Part shown: in pieces, positions 36,475 through 45,690 of the stretch
How the letters are laid out: each line of letters starts with the position of its first letter
Position numbering within the stretch: position 1 is the first letter of the stretch
Source of the DNA: Burkholderiales bacterium
GTDB taxonomy: Bacteria; Pseudomonadota; Gammaproteobacteria; Burkholderiales; Thiobacteraceae
Direction of reading: 5' to 3'
NCBI GenBank assembly: GCA_023511995.1
Contig: JAIMAL010000011.1
Span: 1-64,000 of the forward strand
Length of the DNA: 64,000 nt
Notes under the pieces: model-generated
Databases searched by the model: none
The model's input: the letters and a program-made list of their open reading frames with translations, nothing else
Told to the model about the DNA's origin: nothing
Program-made: the position numbers and the translations under genes

Positions 36475-38640
36475 ATGACCGGCCTGCGCCTGTTTTCCCT
36501 CCTTTTCCTGCTGGTGCTTGCGGGTGGGTGCGGCGCACCGCCCTGGAACGATCCCTATCCGGCGTCGCAGCGGGGTGCCAACATCCGCTATGCCGCCTTC
36601 GCCGAACGCCCCAAGCACCTGGACCCGGCCCGCTCCTACAGTTCCAACGAGGTGGAGTTCATCGGCCAGATCTATGAGCCGCCGCTGCAGTATCACTACC
36701 TGAAGCGGCCCTATGAGCTCATTCCCGCCACCGCGGTCGCCGTGCCGCAACCCCGTTATTTCGACGCCGCAGGCCGGGTGCTCGCGGCCGACGCGCCCCC
36801 TTCGCGCATCGCGTGGAGCGTCTACGAGATTCGCATCCGGCCGGGCATCCTCTATCAGCCCCATCCCGCCTTCGCGCAGGATGCCGACGGGCGTCCCCTC
36901 TACTACCCCTTGAAGCCGTCTGCGCTGGCGAAGGTGGAAAAAATCAGCGATTTCGTCCATACGGGCACGCGGGAGCTCGTCGCCGAAGATTACGTCTATC
37001 AGATCAAGCGACTGGCCGATCCCCGGCTGCATTCGCCGATTTTCGGCCTGATGGGGGAACACATCGTGGGCCTGCGGGAGCTTGCGGCGGAAATCGAGCG
37101 CAGGCGCAAAACGCTGTCGGAAGGCGCCTGGCTCGATCTACGCTCCATTCCGCTCCAGGGGGTGGAGCTGGTGGACCGCTACACCTACCGCATCCGCATC
37201 AAGGGCAAGTATCCCCAGTTCCTCTACTGGCTGGCGATGCCTTTTTTCGCCCCCGTGCCCTGGGAGGCGGATCGCTTCTATAGCCAACCGGGGATGCAGC
37301 AGAAAAATCTCGTCCTCGATTGGTTTCCCGTCGGCACCGGGCCCTACATGCTCACCGTCAATGATCCCAACCGGCAGATGGTGCTGGAACGCAACCCCAA
37401 TTTCCACGGCGAGAACTATCCCAGCGAAGGCGAGCCGGGCGACCGCGAGGCCGGGCTCCTGCGCGATGCAGGCAAGCGGCTGCCCTTCATCGACAAGGCG
37501 GTGTACAGCCTGGAAAAGGAGGACATTCCCTACTGGAACAAATTCCTCCAGGGCTATTACGACAGTTCCGGCATCACCTCGGACACCTTCGACCAGGCGA
37601 TCCGCATCGGTGCCACCGGGGATGCGGTGCTCACACCGGAGTTGGCGGAGAAGGGCATCCGCCTGGTGACGGCGGTGATGACCAGCATCGGTTACATGGG
37701 TTTCAACATGCAGGACCCGGTGGTGGGGGGCTTGAGTGAGCGGGCGCGCAAGCTGCGGCAGGCGATTTCCATTGCCGTGGACATGGAGGAGCGCATCTCC
37801 ATCTTCAACAACGGACGGGGCATTCCCGCCCATGGGCCCATTCCCCCGGGCATATTCGGCTATCGCGAGGGCAGGGCGGGCATCAACCCCTACGTCTATG
37901 ACTGGGTGAACGGGCGGCCGCAGCGCAAATCCCTTGCCGAGGCGCGGCGGTTGATGCGGGAGGCGGGCTATCCCGACGGACGCGATGCCGAGACGGGCAA
38001 GCCGCTGGTGCTCTATTTCGATACGGCCGCGGTGGGGGTGGATGCCAAATCCCGCCTGGAGTGGCTGGTGAAGCAGTTCCGCAAGCTCGATATCGAACTG
38101 GTCATCCGCGCCACCGATTACAACCGCTTCCAGGACAAGATGCTGAAAGGCACGGCACAGATTTTCGAATGGGGGTGGAATGCGGACTACCCCGACCCGG
38201 AGAACTTTCTTTTTCTGCTCTACGGTCCCAACCGCAAGGTGGGCATGAATGGGGAGAATGCCGCCAATTACGAGAATCCCGAGTTCGATCGGCTGTTCGA
38301 AGAGATGCGGCACATGGACAATGGACCGGAACGGCAGGCCATCATCGACCGGATGCTGGAGATCGTCCGCCGCGATGCGCCCTGGGTGTGGGGCTTTTAT
38401 CCCAAGGCCTTCGGCCTCTACCATGGCTGGCTTGCCAACGCGAAACCCAACCTGATGGCGAACAACGGCCTCAAGTATCTGCGGCTGGATCCCGCCTTGC
38501 GGGAGCGCCGGCGCCGGGAGTGGAACGAGCCCGTGCTCTGGCCCCTGTGGCTGGGGTTAGCCTGCCTGGTCGGGGTGCTCACGCCGGCGGCCATAAGCTA
38601 CTGGCGGCGGGAACATGGTGCGCCGGTGAAAGGTGCATGA
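36475..38640 (+). CDS. Peptide ABC transporter substrate-binding lipoprotein
   Basis: A 721-residue solute-binding protein family 5 member (oligopeptide/dipeptide type). The signal ends in LVLAGGC (Cys19). Family sequence includes KHLDPARSYSSNEVEFIGQIYEPP-type start and WNADYPDPENFLFLLYGPN near the end. Unusually, a hydrophobic helix lies at the C-terminus (about 694-715, PLWLGLACLVGVLTPAAISY), followed by basic residues. The protein may thus be held at the membrane at both ends. It is longer than typical DppA (about 530). First of a four-gene SBP-permease-permease-ATPase operon, the order of yejABEF. Confidence 0.87.
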   Translation: MTGLRLFSLLFLLVLAGGCGAPPWNDPYPASQRGANIRYAAFAERPKHLDPARSYSSNEVEFIGQIYEPPLQYHYLKRPYELIPATAVAVPQPRYFDAAGRVLAADAPPSRIAWSVYEIRIRPGILYQPHPAFAQDADGRPLYYPLKPSALAKVEKISDFVHTGTRELVAEDYVYQIKRLADPRLHSPIFGLMGEHIVGLRELAAEIERRRKTLSEGAWLDLRSIPLQGVELVDRYTYRIRIKGKYPQFLYWLAMPFFAPVPWEADRFYSQPGMQQKNLVLDWFPVGTGPYMLTVNDPNRQMVLERNPNFHGENYPSEGEPGDREAGLLRDAGKRLPFIDKAVYSLEKEDIPYWNKFLQGYYDSSGITSDTFDQAIRIGATGDAVLTPELAEKGIRLVTAVMTSIGYMGFNMQDPVVGGLSERARKLRQAISIAVDMEERISIFNNGRGIPAHGPIPPGIFGYREGRAGINPYVYDWVNGRPQRKSLAEARRLMREAGYPDGRDAETGKPLVLYFDTAAVGVDAKSRLEWLVKQFRKLDIELVIRATDYNRFQDKMLKGTAQIFEWGWNADYPDPENFLFLLYGPNRKVGMNGENAANYENPEFDRLFEEMRHMDNGPERQAIIDRMLEIVRRDAPWVWGFYPKAFGLYHGWLANAKPNLMANNGLKYLRLDPALRERRRREWNEPVLWPLWLGLACLVGVLTPAAISYWRREHGAPVKGA

Positions 38641-38643
38641 GCG

Positions 38644-39621
38644 ATGCTGGCTTACATCGTCCGTCGTCTCCTCTATGCCATTCCCATCCTGATTGGGGTG
38701 AACGTCCTCATCTTCGTTCTCTTTTTCGCCGTCAACACACCGGATGACATGGCGCGTCTGCATCTGGGTGTGAAACACGTCACGCCCGAGGCCATCGCCA
38801 GGTGGAAAGCGGAACGGGGCTATGACAAACCGCTCTTCTACAATCCGGGAGCAGCGGGCCTTGCGCGGTTCACCGATACGCTTTTCGTCCACCGCGCCGT
38901 ACCCATGTTCGCCTTCCGTTTCGGCGCCGCCGACGATGGACGCGACATCGGCCGGGAAATCCGCACCCGCATGTGGCCCAGTCTGGCGGTGGCGGTGCCG
39001 GTCTTCCTCATCGGCCTGCTCGTCAATATCACCTTTGCCCTCATCCTCGCCTTCTTCCGCGCCACCTACGTGGATACCGCCGGTGTGGTGCTGTGCGTGG
39101 CGATGATGTCCATATCGGGCCTCTTCTACATCATCGGCGGACAGTTCCTGGTGAGCAAACTGTTGCACCTGGTCCCCATTTCCGGTTACCAGGAGGGCTG
39201 GGACGCCTTCAAATTCCTGGTGCTGCCGGTGGCGGTGGGGGTCATCTCCGGCATCGGCAGCGGCACCCGCTGGTACCGCACGATCTTCCTTGAGGAGATG
39301 GGCAAGGATTATGTACGCACCGCGCGGGCCAAGGGGTTGGCGGAAGCCACGGTGCTCTTCCGCCACGTGCTGAAAAACGGCCTCATCCCCATTCTCACGG
39401 GGGCGGTGGTGGTGATTCCCACCCTGTTCATGGGCAGTCTGATCCTGGAATCCTTCTTCGGCATTCCCGGCCTTGGCAGTTACACCATCGACGCCATCCG
39501 CCAGCAGGATTTCGCCATCGTTCACGCCATGGTGTTCCTCGGCTCGGTGCTCTACATCGTCGGCCTGTTGGCCACGGACATTTCCTATACCCTGGTCGAT
39601 CCGCGGATTCGCCTGTCATGA
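38644..39621 (+). CDS. Peptide ABC transporter permease (DppB/YejB type)
   Basis: A 325-residue inner-membrane permease. It begins MLAYIVRRLLYAIPILIGVNVLIF, typical of this family, has about six membrane segments and an EAA-type loop (EEMGKDYVRTARAKGLAEATVLFRHVLKNG). It starts 3 bases after the binding-protein gene and its stop overlaps the next permease by 4 bases (ATGA). Confidence 0.92.
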   Translation: MLAYIVRRLLYAIPILIGVNVLIFVLFFAVNTPDDMARLHLGVKHVTPEAIARWKAERGYDKPLFYNPGAAGLARFTDTLFVHRAVPMFAFRFGAADDGRDIGREIRTRMWPSLAVAVPVFLIGLLVNITFALILAFFRATYVDTAGVVLCVAMMSISGLFYIIGGQFLVSKLLHLVPISGYQEGWDAFKFLVLPVAVGVISGIGSGTRWYRTIFLEEMGKDYVRTARAKGLAEATVLFRHVLKNGLIPILTGAVVVIPTLFMGSLILESFFGIPGLGSYTIDAIRQQDFAIVHAMVFLGSVLYIVGLLATDISYTLVDPRIRLS

Positions 39622-41021
39622 TGCCCGTGCAGCCTGTCCTGCTGTGGACCGACCTTCTCCTCTTCCTGCTGCTGGCAGTGCTGGCCCTCTATGCCTGGCA
39701 GGCGCGCCGGCGTCCCCACCTCGCCGCGCCGTGGCGGCGGCTCGCCCGCCGGCCGGCGGCAATGGCGGCCGCGGTGATCCTGAGCGCCTTCGTGGCGGTG
39801 GGGCTGCTGGATTCCATTCATTTCCGGCCGCTGCTGCCGACCCAGACACCGGGCGCCGCACCCCAGTATGCGCCGGAGACGCTGAGCCTCCTGGATCAAC
39901 TGCTGCGACCGCTGCGGGAGCAGAAGGAGAAGACCTATTCCGCCCCCTTTGCCACCCATCTCTATGCGATGGAGAGCGTGGAGGTGTCCGCCGGACGCAT
40001 TGTGCGGCTCTATCCACGGCTGCGTTACGGCGGTGCGCATCTGGGCGACGATCTCGGCCGGCGGGAAGCCGACATCCTGCTGCGCGCCGTGCGCGCAACA
40101 GGGGTGGCGCTTCTCCTTTGGGCCGCAGCGGTGGCCTTGGTGGCCGTGGGGCTTGCCCGGCGCCATGGCGTCACGTGGGGTGCGGGCCTTATGCGTCTTA
40201 TGAGGGGTGAGACGGCGCTGCCCTGGCGCACCATGCTCGCCACCTTCGGTGTCCTGCTCTGGCTGGCCTGTCTGGCCGGCCACTGGACGCCGGAATGGCA
40301 CATCTTCGGCACCGACAAGGTGGGGCAGGATGTCTTCTATCTTTCCCTGAAGAGCATCCGCACAGGTCTCATCATCGGCACCCTCACCACGCTGGTGATG
40401 CTTCCCTTCGCCCTGGCCCTGGGGATCATGGCGGGGTATTTCCGCGGCTGGGTGGACGATGTCATCCAGTATCTCTACACCACTCTGAATTCGATTCCCG
40501 GTGTGCTTTTGATCGCCGCCGCGGTGCTGGTGCTGCAGGTGCGCATGGATCAGCTCCCCGACTTGACGCTGGTGGAGCGCGCCGATCTGCGGCTGCTGTT
40601 TCTGTGCATGATCCTGGGGATTACCAGTTGGACCGGCCTGTGCCGCCTGTTGCGGGCGGAGACGCTCAAGCTGCGCGAGATGGAATTCGTGCAGGCGGCG
40701 GAAGCCTTCGGTGTCGGTCCGGCGCGCATCATGATGCGCCATGTGCTGCCCAATGTGATGCATATCGTGCTCATCACCCTCACTTTGGAATTCAGCGGGC
40801 TGGTGCTCGCCGAGGCGGTGCTCGCCTATGTCGGGGTCGGGGTGGACCCGTCCATGCACAGTTGGGGCAACATGATCAATGGCGCACGCCTTGAGCTCGC
40901 CCGGGAACCCATGGTGTGGTGGCTGCTCACGGCGGCGTTTGTCTTCATGTTCGTGCTGGTGTTGGCTGCCAACGTCTTCGCCGACGCGGTACGCGACGCC
41001 TTCGATCCGAGGGTGGCCTGA
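39618..41021 (+). CDS. Peptide ABC transporter permease (DppC/YejE type), extended
   Basis: A 467-residue inner-membrane permease, about 120-160 residues longer than usual DppC/YejE. The extra part is N-terminal and in the first loops: membrane segments at about 8-30 and 47-68, a periplasmic stretch to about 155, then helices near 158-180 and 195-220. The core has GTDKVGQDVFYLSLKSIRTGL and the EAA loop (LREMEFVQAAEAFGVGPARI). The ATG overlaps the previous gene by 4 bases; its stop overlaps the ATPase start by 1 base. Confidence 0.88.
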   Translation: MMPVQPVLLWTDLLLFLLLAVLALYAWQARRRPHLAAPWRRLARRPAAMAAAVILSAFVAVGLLDSIHFRPLLPTQTPGAAPQYAPETLSLLDQLLRPLREQKEKTYSAPFATHLYAMESVEVSAGRIVRLYPRLRYGGAHLGDDLGRREADILLRAVRATGVALLLWAAAVALVAVGLARRHGVTWGAGLMRLMRGETALPWRTMLATFGVLLWLACLAGHWTPEWHIFGTDKVGQDVFYLSLKSIRTGLIIGTLTTLVMLPFALALGIMAGYFRGWVDDVIQYLYTTLNSIPGVLLIAAAVLVLQVRMDQLPDLTLVERADLRLLFLCMILGITSWTGLCRLLRAETLKLREMEFVQAAEAFGVGPARIMMRHVLPNVMHIVLITLTLEFSGLVLAEAVLAYVGVGVDPSMHSWGNMINGARLELAREPMVWWLLTAAFVFMFVLVLAANVFADAVRDAFDPRVA

Positions 41022-43012
41022 TGGCTGGCCCTGAACTGCTTCGTATCCACAACCTGCGGGTTCACTTCGCCAGCGCCGGGCGCACGGTGCGCGCGGTGGA
41101 TTGCGTCAGCCTCGAAGTGCGGCGGGGTGAGACGGTGGCGCTGGTGGGCGAATCCGGTTGCGGCAAGTCGGTGACGGCGCTCTCCATCCTGCGCCTGCTC
41201 CCTCCTGCGGCGCGCATCGTCGGCGGCAGCATCCGGCTCGAGGGGGAGGAGCTCCTCGCCCTGCCGGAGGTGGCCATGCGCCACGTGCGGGGGGCGCGGG
41301 TGGCCATGATTTTCCAAGAGCCCATGACCAGCCTGAACCCGGTGCTCACCGTGGGCCGCCAGATCGCGGAGGGGCTCGCCCGCCATCAGGGTCTGCGCGG
41401 CGAGGCATTGCGCCGACGCGCCCAGGCGCTCCTGGAAGCGGTGCACGTGCCGGACCCCGGGCGCATCCTGGAGGCCTATCCGCACCAGCTTTCCGGGGGC
41501 ATGAAACAGCGGGCGATGATCGCCATGGCCATTGCCTGTGAGCCCAGGCTGCTCGTCGCCGACGAGCCCACCACGGCGCTGGACGTCACCATCCAGGCGG
41601 AAGTGCTGGCGCTGCTGCGGGAATTGCAGCAGCGAACCGGCATGGGGCTGCTCTTCATCACCCACGATCTGGGCGTGGTCGCCCAAATGGCCGACCGGGT
41701 GGCGGTGATGTACGCCGGGGAGGTGGTGGAAAGCGCGCCCCGCGAGGCCTTCTTCCGCCATCCTCTGCATCCCTATTCCCGCAAGCTGTTCGCCGCCCTG
41801 CCCGGGAGGACGAGGCGCGGTGAGCCGCTGGCGGTGATCCCGGGCATGGTGCCGCCCCTTGACCGGCTGCCGCCGGGCTGCCGCTTCCAGGATCGTTGCG
41901 AGTTCGCCTGGGAGCGCTGCCGCAGCGAGACCCCACCGTGGGTGGAGACCGGCGGCCATGGCGTGCGTTGTCATCTGGGGCTGACGGCGCCACCCCAAGG
42001 CGGCAGCCCCCCCTCCACCGGGGTGGTCTCAGCGCCGCCGCCGTCCGGCGAGTCCGGCTCGCTCCTCGAGGTGCGCGACCTGCGGGTGTATTTCCCCATC
42101 CGCCGCGGCGTGTTCCAGCGCATGGTGGGCCAGGTGAAGGCGGTGGATGGCCTCTCCTTGAGTCTGGCAGCGGGGCGCACACTGGCCCTGGTGGGGGAGT
42201 CGGGCTGCGGCAAGACCACGGTGGGCAAGGCAATCCTGCGCCTCATCCCCATCACTGGCGGTTCGGTGCAATTCCAGGGGGAGGAGCTGACGGGCATGTC
42301 CCCGGCCCGTCTGCGGCCCCTGCGCAGCCGCTTCCAGATCGTGTTCCAGGATCCCTTCGCCTCCCTCGATCCGCGCATGATGGTGGCAGACATCCTGGAA
42401 GAGGGCATGGCCGCACTGAATGTGGTGAAGGAGGGCGCGGCACGGGCGAGAGAAGTGGAACGGCTGCTGGAGGCGGTGGGGCTGCCTGTGGAAGCCAAGC
42501 ATCGCTATCCCCACGAATTCTCCGGGGGCCAGCGGCAACGCATCGCCATCGCCCGGGCGTTGGCGGTGAATCCCCGGCTCCTTGTCTGCGACGAACCCAC
42601 CAGTGCCCTGGATGTGTCAGTGCAGGCGCAGATCCTCAATCTGCTCGCTGAGCTGCAGTGGCAGCGGGGCCTCAGCTATCTTTTCATCACCCATAATCTC
42701 GCCGTGGTGGAGTTTCTCGCCCACGAAGTGGCGGTGATGTATCTGGGCCGCATCGTGGAAACGGGCCCGGTGGAAAAGGTGCTGGCTGCCCCGGCGCATC
42801 CCTACACCCAGGCTCTGCTGTCTGCGGTGCCACGGGTGGAAAAAAGCGGCCGCCCGGTGATCCGTCTGGCGGGGGAATTGCCTTCGCCCGCCAATCCTCC
42901 CGCCGGGTGTCATTTCCATCCCCGTTGTCCCCAGGCCATGCCCGTCTGTCGGGAACATTATCCGGAGGAAAAGGAAGTGGATGGCCGCCGGGTGTGCTGC
43001 CACCTCTATTGA
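41021..43012 (+). CDS. Peptide ABC transporter ATPase, fused double-domain
   Basis: A 663-residue protein with two complete ATP-binding cassettes, equivalent to DppD+DppF (YejF/GsiA type). First cassette: Walker [14 protein letters not shown], signature [12 protein letters not shown], Walker [13 protein letters not shown]. Second: [39 protein letters not shown]. Each ends in an oligopeptide-type C-terminal region with Cys residues ([17 protein letters not shown] and [17 protein letters not shown]). ATG 41021 overlaps the permease stop. Ends the operon. Confidence 0.94.
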   Translation: MAGPELLRIHNLRVHFASAGRTVRAVDCVSLEVRRGETVALVGESGCGKSVTALSILRLLPPAARIVGGSIRLEGEELLALPEVAMRHVRGARVAMIFQEPMTSLNPVLTVGRQIAEGLARHQGLRGEALRRRAQALLEAVHVPDPGRILEAYPHQLSGGMKQRAMIAMAIACEPRLLVADEPTTALDVTIQAEVLALLRELQQRTGMGLLFITHDLGVVAQMADRVAVMYAGEVVESAPREAFFRHPLHPYSRKLFAALPGRTRRGEPLAVIPGMVPPLDRLPPGCRFQDRCEFAWERCRSETPPWVETGGHGVRCHLGLTAPPQGGSPPSTGVVSAPPPSGESGSLLEVRDLRVYFPIRRGVFQRMVGQVKAVDGLSLSLAAGRTLALVGESGCGKTTVGKAILRLIPITGGSVQFQGEELTGMSPARLRPLRSRFQIVFQDPFASLDPRMMVADILEEGMAALNVVKEGAARAREVERLLEAVGLPVEAKHRYPHEFSGGQRQRIAIARALAVNPRLLVCDEPTSALDVSVQAQILNLLAELQWQRGLSYLFITHNLAVVEFLAHEVAVMYLGRIVETGPVEKVLAAPAHPYTQALLSAVPRVEKSGRPVIRLAGELPSPANPPAGCHFHPRCPQAMPVCREHYPEEKEVDGRRVCCHLY

Positions 43013-43038
43013 GGCAACCCAGTGGAGAGTAGAGGAAG

Positions 43039-44661
43039 TCAGCCGGCGCGGGCGAGGACGAGCACGTCGCCGGGCTGGATGCGATCTTTGCGGCCCAGCC
43101 TGTTCCAGCGGCGCAGATCATCCACTTCCACGTCGAAGCGCTGGGCGATGCCATAAAGGGTGTCGCCACGGCGCACCGTGTAGCGGAGGGGACGGCTGGG
43201 CTCGCGGGCCGCTTTCCTGCTCAAGGGTTTGCCCGCTTCAAGGGGTTTTGCCTGCGCGAGCTTGAGCGGAGCGGCTGCCACGACGAGCTTCTGGTTGGGG
43301 ACAAGCCGCGTCGAAGTCAGCCGATTCCACGCTTTCAGTTGTTCTACCGTCAGCCCGTGTTTGCGCGCGATGGTGGCCAGGGTATCGCCGCGGCGCACCA
43401 CATAGGTGATCTGCCGGGGGGACGCTTCATCCCTGCTCGCCGAAGCCACATCGGATGCTTTTTTCTCCGCCGTTGCCGGCACCAGCAAAAGCTGCCCATG
43501 GCTTAAGCGACGGGTGCGGGCATCGAGACTGTTGACCTCCCGCAGACGGGCCAGGCTGATGCCATAGCGGCGGGCGATGCTGTCCAGACGTTCCCCCCTT
43601 CTGCCTTGGTAGGGCTGCCAAGAGACCAGGGGTTTGCCGTAGTTTTCCAGGTTGCGCGCGAACACCTCCGCCTTGTCCACGGGCAGAAGCAGGGTGGTGG
43701 GTTCCCGGACGTGGATGATGGGACGGTTGTAATGGGGATTGAGGGAAAGGAACTCGGATAGGGGGATTTCTGCCAACCGCGCCGCCACTGCCACGTCCAT
43801 GTGCTGGTTCAGGGTGATCTGGGCGAAATAGGGCGCGTTGGGCAGCGGGCCGAGATTGGCGGAAAAATCCTGCGGCCGCTGGATGAGATGTTTGACGGCG
43901 AGCAGGCGGGGCACGTAATTGGCCGTTTCCACCGGCAGGCGCAGGCTCAGGTAATCGGTGGGGAGTCCCTGGGCCTGGTTGCGGGCGATGGCGCGGCTCA
44001 GGTTGCCTTCGCCCCAATTGTAGGCCGCAAGCGCCAAGTGCCAGTCGCCGAACAGGGCATAAAGTTTCTGCAGGTAGTCGAGGGCCGCCCGGGTGGCGGC
44101 GAGCACCTCGCGGCGCTGATCCACCCACCAGTTCTGCTGCAGGCCGAAGGTGCGCCCCGTGCCCGGCATGAATTGCCAGATGCCGGCGGCTCTGGCGCGC
44201 GAATAGGCCTGCGGGTTGAAGGCGCTCTCGATCATGGGCAGCAAGGCGATCTCCGTGGGCATGCCGCGGCGTTCCACTTCCTCCACGATGTAGAAGAGAT
44301 AACGCCGGCTGCGCTCCAGCATCCTCGCCACGTATTCGGGACGCTCCGCATACCAGGCTTCGTTTTCCGCCACCAGCGGTGTGTCCAGCTCGGGCAGGGC
44401 GAAGCCGGCGCGAAGCCGCGCCCATAAATCGGTGCGCGGGTCCCCTTGGCCCTCGATGGCGCGTAGCAGGGGTTCGATGGTATCGGGCGGACTCTCGATG
44501 CTGATGATGCTGGGCGATTCTTCTTCCGCCGCCGCCTCCGGCTGGCCCAGATGGGCGAGCTGGGTGATCCCCGCGGCGGGCTCGGTTGCCTCGCCGGCGT
44601 AAGCCAGGAGGGGGGAAGCGAGCAAAGAAAGGCAGAGGAAGAGACGGCGAACTCGGGCCAT
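43039..44661 (-). CDS. mltD: Membrane-bound lytic murein transglycosylase, MltD-like, three LysM
   Basis: A 540-residue exported lytic transglycosylase that cuts peptidoglycan glycan strands. Signal peptide MARVRRLFLCLSLLASPLLAYA; no lipobox, unlike E. coli MltD. The catalytic domain has the active Glu in MIESAFNPQAYSRARAAGIW and FMPGTGRTFGLQQNWW. Three LysM peptidoglycan-binding repeats follow near residues 365-405, 425-470 and 490-540 (VRRGDTLATIARKHGL, VRRGDTLYGIAQRFDV). It is convergent with the transporter operon (26-base gap) and downstream of flgKL on the same strand, but has its own candidate promoter. Confidence 0.9.
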   Translation of the reverse strand: MARVRRLFLCLSLLASPLLAYAGEATEPAAGITQLAHLGQPEAAAEEESPSIISIESPPDTIEPLLRAIEGQGDPRTDLWARLRAGFALPELDTPLVAENEAWYAERPEYVARMLERSRRYLFYIVEEVERRGMPTEIALLPMIESAFNPQAYSRARAAGIWQFMPGTGRTFGLQQNWWVDQRREVLAATRAALDYLQKLYALFGDWHLALAAYNWGEGNLSRAIARNQAQGLPTDYLSLRLPVETANYVPRLLAVKHLIQRPQDFSANLGPLPNAPYFAQITLNQHMDVAVAARLAEIPLSEFLSLNPHYNRPIIHVREPTTLLLPVDKAEVFARNLENYGKPLVSWQPYQGRRGERLDSIARRYGISLARLREVNSLDARTRRLSHGQLLLVPATAEKKASDVASASRDEASPRQITYVVRRGDTLATIARKHGLTVEQLKAWNRLTSTRLVPNQKLVVAAAPLKLAQAKPLEAGKPLSRKAAREPSRPLRYTVRRGDTLYGIAQRFDVEVDDLRRWNRLGRKDRIQPGDVLVLARAG

Positions 44662-44693
44662 GTGTTGTGGTTCTTGTCCGGGCGGGTGGCCGC

Positions 44694-44723
44694 ATGGTAA
44701 ACGCCCACGACCCTCCGGGTCAA
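44694..44723 (-). promoter_or_regulatory. Candidate mltD promoter
   Basis: On the minus strand: TTGACC (44723-44718), 18-base spacer, TACCAT (44699-44694), 33 bases before the mltD start. Confidence 0.5.
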
Positions 44724-44772
44724 GGCGCCGCCGCCGGGGCTTTTGGCCCGGCACTTGGGCAGGACATGCGCC

Positions 44773-45678
44773 TCAGCCTCCGAGATAGTTGAAGAGGGAG
44801 AGTTGGCTTACGGCGAGGAAGGATTTCTGCGCCGCTTCCAGCGAGGTCTGGGTGCGGGTGAGATCGGTGATGGCCTTGGTGTAGTCGAGGTCCATCAGGA
44901 CGGATAGCGTCGCCTGGTATTGCAGGACGCTGTCGGCATGGGTGCCGTCGGTGGCATCCAACTCCCGCAGTCGCGCACCCACGCCGGCGCGCACGCGCAG
45001 GACGTTGCCCAGGGCATTGTCCAATCCGGACAGGGCCGCGCTCAATTGGGCGGGCGTGATGCTGCCGCTACCCAGTTGGTTGATGAGATCGTCCAGGGTC
45101 TTGAAAACATCCTGCCCCGGCACGCCCGGCTGGAAGATGTCCTGCCCGTTGTCGTTGATGGCGATGCGGCGAGAGGCAGAAATCTGCACGCTGCGCACGC
45201 CGGTGTCGCCGGCATACACACCGGGTCCGGAGGATTGCGTGAAGGGCTTGACGTTGCTTTTATAGCCGGCGAAGAGGTATTGGCCATCTCCATTCTGGGT
45301 ATTGGCCAGACCCAGCAGTTCCTGATAGCGGCCCTTGAGTTCCGTGGCCAGGGCCTTGAGGTTGTCCGGGGAGAGGGTGGGGTTGCCGGCATTGACCGCG
45401 GTCACCTTGGCGTCCTGGATGACCCGGGTGATTTGTGCGAGGACCTTGTCTTCCAGGCTCAAGGCATTGGTGGCATGGGTGATATTGGCCTGGTATTGCT
45501 GGGCAACACTCAGCGACTGCTTGAGCTGCAGGCTTTGTGCACTGGCCACCGGGTCATCGCTGGGCGCCAGCACACGCCGGCCCGCGGCCAGTTGCTGCTG
45601 AGTTTTGACGAGTTCCGCCATCCGGTTCTGGATGGCGGAAACGCCCAGTTCATAGATCATGCCGCTGCTGATACGCAT
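44773..45678 (-). CDS. flgL: Flagellar hook-associated protein 3 FlgL
   Basis: A 301-residue hook-filament junction protein, homologous to the ends of flagellin. The N-terminus RISSGMIYELGVSAIQNRMAEL and LAAGRRVLAPSDDPVASAQ, and the C-terminal helices, are typical. ATG 45678 lies 12 bases after flgK, so both belong to one transcript under the sigma-28-type promoter at 47674-47700. Confidence 0.94.
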   Translation of the reverse strand: MRISSGMIYELGVSAIQNRMAELVKTQQQLAAGRRVLAPSDDPVASAQSLQLKQSLSVAQQYQANITHATNALSLEDKVLAQITRVIQDAKVTAVNAGNPTLSPDNLKALATELKGRYQELLGLANTQNGDGQYLFAGYKSNVKPFTQSSGPGVYAGDTGVRSVQISASRRIAINDNGQDIFQPGVPGQDVFKTLDDLINQLGSGSITPAQLSAALSGLDNALGNVLRVRAGVGARLRELDATDGTHADSVLQYQATLSVLMDLDYTKAITDLTRTQTSLEAAQKSFLAVSQLSLFNYLGG

Positions 45679-45690
45679 GGTGAACCTCCC

